Assembly: GCF_000296695.1 (NCBI RefSeq)
Contig: NZ_BAFK01000016.1
Location: 1 to 64,000, forward strand
DNA length: 64,000 nt
Source of the DNA: Rheinheimera nanhaiensis E407-8
GTDB taxonomy: Bacteria > Pseudomonadota > Gammaproteobacteria > Enterobacterales > Alteromonadaceae
Reading direction: 5' to 3'
This document shows, piece by piece, positions 60,217 to 64,000 of the stretch. The position numbers and the translations under genes were made by a program. The first letter of the stretch is position 1. The number at the start of each line of letters is the position of its first letter. The notes under the pieces are model-generated. The model was not told where the DNA came from and ran no database searches. It saw only the letters and a program-made list of their open reading frames with translations.

Positions 60217-60959
60217 TCTGGCAAGCCTGCAATGGCGAGCAGCATATCACTTCACTCAGCGGCACCCTGTTTCGCCTGGTAGAAAGCCAGGAGCAAGCCG
60301 CTACCCTTAGCCTGGTCGATACGCTGCAAGAGCAGGCGCTGTTAGAGCAGTTATTAGAGCAAACCAAACCGCCGGTACCGCCGCCAGCTGAAGGCCTACA
60401 TTACTTGCTTAAAACGCCGTTTCGTTACCCGCCGTTAAAGTGGGGCTCGCGTTTTGGCAGCGTGTATGAGCCGGGTATTTTCTATGCCGGCTGCACAGTC
60501 GCGGCCACCCTGGCTGAATCCGCCTATTACCGGCTGATTTTCTGGCAGTCGATGCCAGCGCCGGCGCCCAAACCCATACTGCGCAACGCCCATACCTTGT
60601 TCAGCGTGCGCTACCAAACAAAGCGCGGCATAGTGCTGCACCAGCCACCTTTTAGCCAGCATCAGGCAATGCTGACCAGTAAAACTGACTACCAGCACAC
60701 CCAGCAGCTGGGCAGCGCCATGCGCAGTGCCGGCGTTGACGCTTTTGAATACCAATCAGCCCGTGCCGCGGGCAATGAGTACTGTATTGGCTTATTTAAC
60801 CCCAGCGCTTTTACTACCAACCAGCCAGAACACAGCAGCCAATGGCTGTGCGAGCTAAGCGCACAGCAGGTAGTGTTTAAACAACACGGCGAAACCCAGC
60901 TACATAGCTTTAGCGCAGAGCAGTTTTGGCTAGAAGGTAAATTGCCGCTGCCAGCGTGA
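60213..60959 (+). CDS. RES-domain toxin
   Basis: This 248-residue protein carries the RES pattern: Arg in TLFRLVES, Arg in WGSRFGSVYEPGIFYAG, Glu in TLAESAYYR and Ser in the C-terminal half. RES toxins of Xre-RES systems degrade NAD+ and halt growth. It is longer than minimal RES toxins (about 150-160), with an extra N-terminal segment of about 60 residues (DTLQEQALLEQLLEQTKPP). The GTG start at 60213 is coupled to xre. The module appears intact. Confidence 0.87.
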   Translation: MIWQACNGEQHITSLSGTLFRLVESQEQAATLSLVDTLQEQALLEQLLEQTKPPVPPPAEGLHYLLKTPFRYPPLKWGSRFGSVYEPGIFYAGCTVAATLAESAYYRLIFWQSMPAPAPKPILRNAHTLFSVRYQTKRGIVLHQPPFSQHQAMLTSKTDYQHTQQLGSAMRSAGVDAFEYQSARAAGNEYCIGLFNPSAFTTNQPEHSSQWLCELSAQQVVFKQHGETQLHSFSAEQFWLEGKLPLPA

Positions 60960-61034
60960 TAAGTTGAGCAATAACATGGTTTAATAAGCTAAGTTAGTAA
61001 ACTGAATATGTAAAACGCGTACAAGGAAACGTGA

Positions 61035-61787
61035 ATGGCGGTATCACACTGGACCAGACAGCAAAGCTTAGTGGCATTTAGCTTGTATTGCCGCCTACCT
61101 TTTGGCCGCTTTCATTCCGAAAATCCCGAAATTATCCAGTATGCTAACTTAATTGGCCGCACACCTTCAGCTTTGGCAATGAAGTTGTCGAATCTTGCCA
61201 GTTTAGACCCTGCTATCACATCGACAGGCCGCTCGGGTCTAACCGGAGCCTCCGCTGCGGATAAAGCTCTGTGGCAAGAAATGCAGCAAGATTGGGCTGC
61301 TTTTGTTATTGCTATGGCGCAAGCCGAGAAAGAGTTTGGTGCAGAACAAGGCATTGCTCAAAGCAATATTGCTGAAAAAAGTACCTCAAAGTTAGCCGAA
61401 GTAACAGTGCGCATAGGCCAACAGTTTTTCCGCAGCGCTGTATTAAGTGCCTATAACCAACGCTGCTGTATCAGCGGTTTGGCCAACCCCAAGTTATTGG
61501 TTGCCAGCCATATAGTGCCTTGGAGCCAAGACGAAGTGAACCGACTAAACCCCCATAACGGCTTAGCCTTATCAGCATTACATGATAAAGCCTTTGATCT
61601 GGGTTTAATTACCGTCGATGACGACTATCGAGTGGTGGTATCAAGCCAAGCTACCGATGCAACAGATGCGTTTTTTATGTCAGCCATTGCCAGTTTTCAT
61701 GGCAAGCGCATCGCCTTGCCAGAAAAATTTTATCCCGCAGCACAGTTTCTCGCTTTTCATCGTGAACATATTTTTCAGCAAGCATAA
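61035..61787 (+). CDS. HNH endonuclease, restriction-like
   Basis: This 250-residue protein's N-terminal part (WTRQQSLVAFSLYCRLPFG, LIGRTPSALAMKLSNLASLD) is a domain often fused to HNH nucleases. The C-terminal HNH core shows YNQRCCISGL, LLVASHIVPWSQD and NPHNGLALSALHDKAFDLGL, with the metal and catalytic histidines. It could be a solitary defence or modification-dependent nuclease; no methylase is adjacent. AAGGAAA precedes the start. It lies 75 bp behind the RES gene, next to a run of three iterated motifs. Confidence 0.85.
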   Translation: MAVSHWTRQQSLVAFSLYCRLPFGRFHSENPEIIQYANLIGRTPSALAMKLSNLASLDPAITSTGRSGLTGASAADKALWQEMQQDWAAFVIAMAQAEKEFGAEQGIAQSNIAEKSTSKLAEVTVRIGQQFFRSAVLSAYNQRCCISGLANPKLLVASHIVPWSQDEVNRLNPHNGLALSALHDKAFDLGLITVDDDYRVVVSSQATDATDAFFMSAIASFHGKRIALPEKFYPAAQFLAFHREHIFQQA

Positions 61788-61796
61788 CCGCTGCAT

Positions 61797-61886
61797 CGCA
61801 CTTTTCTGCGGCTTAAAACGTAATATCCCACACTTTTCTGCGCATAAAAATGTGAAAACTCAACACTTTTCTGCGCCTAAAAGTGT
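61797..61886. repeat. Three tandem CACTTTTCTGCG motifs with hairpin potential
   Basis: CACTTTTCTGCG occurs at 61799-61810, 61831-61842 and 61864-61875, period 32-33 bp. Each is followed by an A-rich complement. The third is a perfect hairpin ACACTTTT-n8-AAAAGTGT (61863-61886), the second has one mismatch (61829-61854), and the first is degraded. It lies in the 175-bp gap between the HNH gene and the methyltransferase-like gene. Confidence 0.65.
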
Positions 61887-61962
61887 AAGTTCAGCAAAAC
61901 TTCAGCCGATAAAGTTTGCTAAGTAGTATGATGCAACTACAGAAAATAAATGGATAACAGTG

Positions 61963-62424
61963 ATGCAAGCACTTGAACTTAAAATTCCGCCGCTGCTGTT
62001 AGTGGTGCTATTTGCTGTAGCCATGTGGGCATTGGCGCAGTGGGTGCCGTCTTTGGTGCTGCCACTTAGCTGGCGGCTGCTATTCGCCGGTACTTTTGCT
62101 GTTGCCGGAGTATCGGTAGTGCTGGCCGGCGTATTGGCGTTTCGCCGCGCTAACACCACGGTCGATCCGCGGGTGCCGCAGCAAAGCTCTAGTTTGGTCA
62201 TTCGCGGCATATACCGCTATAGCCGTAACCCTATGTATGTTGGCTTTTTTTTGCTACTGGCAGCGCTGGCGTGTTATTTGATGAACGCCGCGGCTTTTGC
62301 CTTGCTGCCGCTGTTTGTGTGGTATATCAACCGGTTTCAGATAGCGCCGGAAGAGCGCTTTTTACTGCAAAAATTTGGTGCCGACTATCAGACTTACTGC
62401 GATACAGTGCGGCGCTGGTTATAA
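61963..62424 (+). CDS. Isoprenylcysteine carboxyl methyltransferase-family membrane protein
   Basis: This 153-residue protein has about four helices with the ICMT/PEMT pattern: FRRANTTVDPRVP, SSLVIRGIYRYSRNPMYVGF and IAPEERFLLQKFGADYQTYC. Bacterial members methylate lipids or small molecules, or are uncharacterised. The ATG at 61963 follows a GTG at 61960; either may initiate, and the ribosome binding site is weak. The gene is convergent with the HigBA-like pair. Confidence 0.82.
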   Translation: MQALELKIPPLLLVVLFAVAMWALAQWVPSLVLPLSWRLLFAGTFAVAGVSVVLAGVLAFRRANTTVDPRVPQQSSSLVIRGIYRYSRNPMYVGFFLLLAALACYLMNAAAFALLPLFVWYINRFQIAPEERFLLQKFGADYQTYCDTVRRWL

Positions 62425-62432
62425 CATTGTTG

Positions 62433-62723
62433 TTAGTGATTATGACTCTGTGCTTTAACTGGTTTGATGGTTAACTCAAAACCGCAGGCATGAGCATACT
62501 TGAGTAAAGTAGACCAGCTTGGGTTGGCATTGCCGCGTTCTAAACGGCTGATATTGCTTTTCTGAGTTTGCATTTTTTCAGCCACCTGTGCCTGAGTAAG
62601 TCCGGCCTCAGCACGCATTGACAGTAGCTGATCAATAAAAGCAAATTCACCTTCCAGTAAATCGTACTCAGCTTTGACATCCGGGTTGGCTAAAGCGCGT
62701 TGCTTAAACCTTTGCAGACTCAT
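62433..62723 (-). CDS. HigA-like Xre antitoxin
   Basis: This 96-residue protein has a helix-turn-helix in LTQAQVAEKMQTQKSNISRLERG, then NPSWSTLLKYAHACGFEL. It is preceded by an Arg/Glu-rich N-terminus. Its start overlaps the toxin stop as ATGA, and AGAGGTG provides the ribosome binding site. The toxin-first order is typical of HigBA modules. It would neutralise the toxin and repress the operon. Confidence 0.87.
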   Translation of the reverse strand: MSLQRFKQRALANPDVKAEYDLLEGEFAFIDQLLSMRAEAGLTQAQVAEKMQTQKSNISRLERGNANPSWSTLLKYAHACGFELTIKPVKAQSHNH

Positions 62724-63043
62724 AATTTTTGCACCTCTTTTTGCCGTTGTCGGGCCAGTTCAAGATCCGCTTTTGGCGTTTTTTGTGACTTTTTGATAAA
62801 GGCATGTAATACGACTATATGTTTGCCCTGCAAATAACAAAACAGTCCGCGGCCTATACCTTCCGCTGCTTTCGCTCTGATCTCGAATAAGCCGCCACCC
62901 ATTGCCTCTGTATGTGGTGGCCCTAAGTTTGCGCCATGTTTCTCCATCAATTCAAGCAACTTCAGTATTCTTGCCTGCATCTTTGGCGGCATGGCCAGGA
63001 TCTGTTCATCTACACCTTGGTAAAAGTCGATTTTCCAGCTCAT
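62720..63043 (-). CDS. HigB/Gp49-like RelE-superfamily toxin
   Basis: This 107-residue protein has the phage Gp49-like/HigB pattern: ILKLLELMEKHGANLGPPHT, GGGLFEIRAKA, GRGLFCYLQGKHIVVLHAFIKKSQKTP. Relatives cleave mRNA on the ribosome. A promoter with an inner palindrome lies just upstream. The protein looks complete. Confidence 0.87.
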   Translation of the reverse strand: MSWKIDFYQGVDEQILAMPPKMQARILKLLELMEKHGANLGPPHTEAMGGGLFEIRAKAAEGIGRGLFCYLQGKHIVVLHAFIKKSQKTPKADLELARQRQKEVQKL

Positions 63044-63066
63044 ATATCGCCCGAAAGTTGCTTTAT

Positions 63067-63095
63067 ATGATAACCCACTGACCGCGGGTTGTCGA
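63067..63095 (-). promoter_or_regulatory. Promoter and operator of the HigBA-like pair
   Basis: On the minus strand TCGACA-n17-TATCAT (63095-63090, 63072-63067). The spacer contains AACCC/GGGTT arms (63072-63076, 63086-63090), a possible antitoxin operator. Confidence 0.45.
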
Positions 63096-63107
63096 ATTCT
63101 TGTTCTG

Positions 63108-64000
63108 TTAACCCAGCAATGGCTTTAAATAATGCCCGGTGTAGGATTTTTCACAGGCTGCTACCTGCTCTGGCGTGCCGGCGATTAAAATTTCACCGCC
63201 GCCGCTGCCGCCTTCAGGGCCCAGGTCGATAATCCAGTCGGCAGTTTTAATCACATCCAGGTTATGCTCGATCACCACTATGGTATTGCCGTGATCGCGC
63301 AACCGGTGCAGCACGTTCAGTAACTGCTGAATATCGTAAAAATGCAGGCCGGTGGTGGGCTCGTCCAGGATATACAGCGTTTTACCGGTGTCGCGCTTGC
63401 TTAGCTCGCGTGCCAGTTTCACCCTTTGTGCTTCACCGCCGGATAAAGTGGTGGCCGACTGGCCCAGCTTAATGTAAGACAGGCCCACATCCATCAGGGT
63501 TTGTACTTTACGTTTAATCGCCGGTATCGCCTCGAAAAAGCCCAGCGCGTCTTCGACCGTCATATCCAGCACTTCGTGGATATTTTTGCCTTTGTATTTA
63601 ATCTCCAGCGTTTCACGGTTATAGCGCTTACCTATACAGACATCGCACGGCACATAGACATCGGGTAAAAAGTGCATTTCTACCTTAATAACACCATCGC
63701 CCTGACAGGCTTCACAGCGGCCGCCTTTAACGTTAAAGCTAAAACGGCCAACCTGATAACCGCGTGAGCGCGCTTCCTGAGTGCCGGCAAACAGCTCGCG
63801 CACCGCGGTAAAAATGCCGGTGTAGGTGGCGGCATTGGAGCGCGGCGTACGGCCGATCGGGCTCTGATCGATATCAATCACTTTGTCAAAGTGGTCCAGG
63901 CCTTTAATCTCGCGGTGCGGCGCGGCGTCATCGCCCTCGCCTTTGTTTAATACCTTGTGCGCCACCCGGAATAAGGTGTCATTAATCAGCGTGGACTTAC
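63108..64000 (-). CDS. uvrA: Excinuclease ABC subunit A, C-terminal part
   Basis: The frame is open to the window edge, so only the last about 297 residues are present. Visible features are [18 protein letters not shown], the zinc finger CEACQGDG...CDVCIGKR, the ABC signature [15 protein letters not shown], Walker [15 protein letters not shown], and [20 protein letters not shown]. UvrA recognises DNA damage in nucleotide excision repair. The gene converges on nothing; the HigBA-like pair lies downstream on the same strand. Its promoter is outside the window. Confidence 0.96.
   Translation of the reverse strand, partial: KSTLINDTLFRVAHKVLNKGEGDDAAPHREIKGLDHFDKVIDIDQSPIGRTPRSNAATYTGIFTAVRELFAGTQEARSRGYQVGRFSFNVKGGRCEACQGDGVIKVEMHFLPDVYVPCDVCIGKRYNRETLEIKYKGKNIHEVLDMTVEDALGFFEAIPAIKRKVQTLMDVGLSYIKLGQSATTLSGGEAQRVKLARELSKRDTGKTLYILDEPTTGLHFYDIQQLLNVLHRLRDHGNTIVVIEHNLDVIKTADWIIDLGPEGGSGGGEILIAGTPEQVAACEKSYTGHYLKPLLG

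Noticed and set aside
61797-61886. Possible small CRISPR array
   Set aside because: The repeated unit is only 12 bp, copies are imperfect, intervening sequence is not unique, and no cas gene is in the window.
1-64000. tRNA, rRNA, insertion sequences or prophage
   Set aside because: No cloverleaf-like tRNA, rRNA sequence, transposase or phage structural gene was recognised on either strand.

Overview
The window looks like chromosomal DNA of an aquatic or marine gammaproteobacterium of the order Alteromonadales, most like Rheinheimera, Arsukibacterium or Alishewanella. This is an inference from gene content (TonB-dependent glycan uptake, several siderophore receptors, AidB, DesK/DesR, ccoG-srkA-dsbA order, GlyGly-CTERM) and moderate GC; no rRNA or tRNA gene was seen to settle it. 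Genes are densely packed on both strands. Both ends are cut: a GH16 glucanase at the left edge and uvrA at the right edge.

Left region (1-13.8 kb): a beta-glucan (laminarin-type) utilisation locus. A GH16 endo-glucanase with three tandem beta-sandwich repeats is followed by a large TonB-dependent receptor. After a parDE toxin-antitoxin pair come a GH3 exo-glucosidase lipoprotein with a FucP-type sugar permease (minus strand), then divergently a GH1 beta-glucosidase, a GPH-type symporter and a LacI-family regulator. A LacI-type operator lies in the divergent promoter region. The logic is extracellular cutting, outer membrane import, periplasmic trimming, inner membrane uptake and cytoplasmic hydrolysis.

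13.8-30.7 kb: housekeeping and small regulatory units. These are an MFS carrier divergent from an aldehyde dehydrogenase-tetR pair with twin operators; a CadC-like transmembrane regulator divergent from a lipoprotein carrying two hydrolase domains; dgt with a HAD phosphatase; a DesK/DesR-like two-component system next to a secreted hydrolase; a DUF2235 hydrolase; and aidB.

30.7-43.5 kb: an iron-uptake block (PepSY membrane protein, two siderophore receptors, three Fur-box-like sites), a short-chain fatty acid carrier, an unusual ABC ATPase with a polytopic membrane partner, a glycerate-kinase-like P-loop protein, an ArsB/CitM-like permease and an ECF sigma factor with a membrane partner.

43.5-57.7 kb: a secreted amidohydrolase, two paralogous tiny membrane proteins, a broken metallo-beta-lactamase-fold lipoprotein gene, a KfrA-like coiled-coil protein, topB with a near-consensus LexA box, a cyclophilin with a GlyGly-CTERM tail, a ParA plus ribbon-helix-helix pair behind two large palindromes, and ccoG-srkA-dsbA.

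57.7-64 kb: two small uncharacterised genes, a porin behind a perfect AT-rich inverted repeat, then an accessory patch with a Xre-RES toxin-antitoxin pair, an HNH nuclease, three iterated hairpin motifs, an isoprenylcysteine-methyltransferase-like protein and a HigBA-like pair, ending in uvrA. No complete new multi-gene system is proven. The best leads are the palindrome-parA-RHH unit, the LexA site at topB, the iterons after the HNH gene, the ABC pair with missing Q/H-loop residues, and the small coupled membrane peptides.
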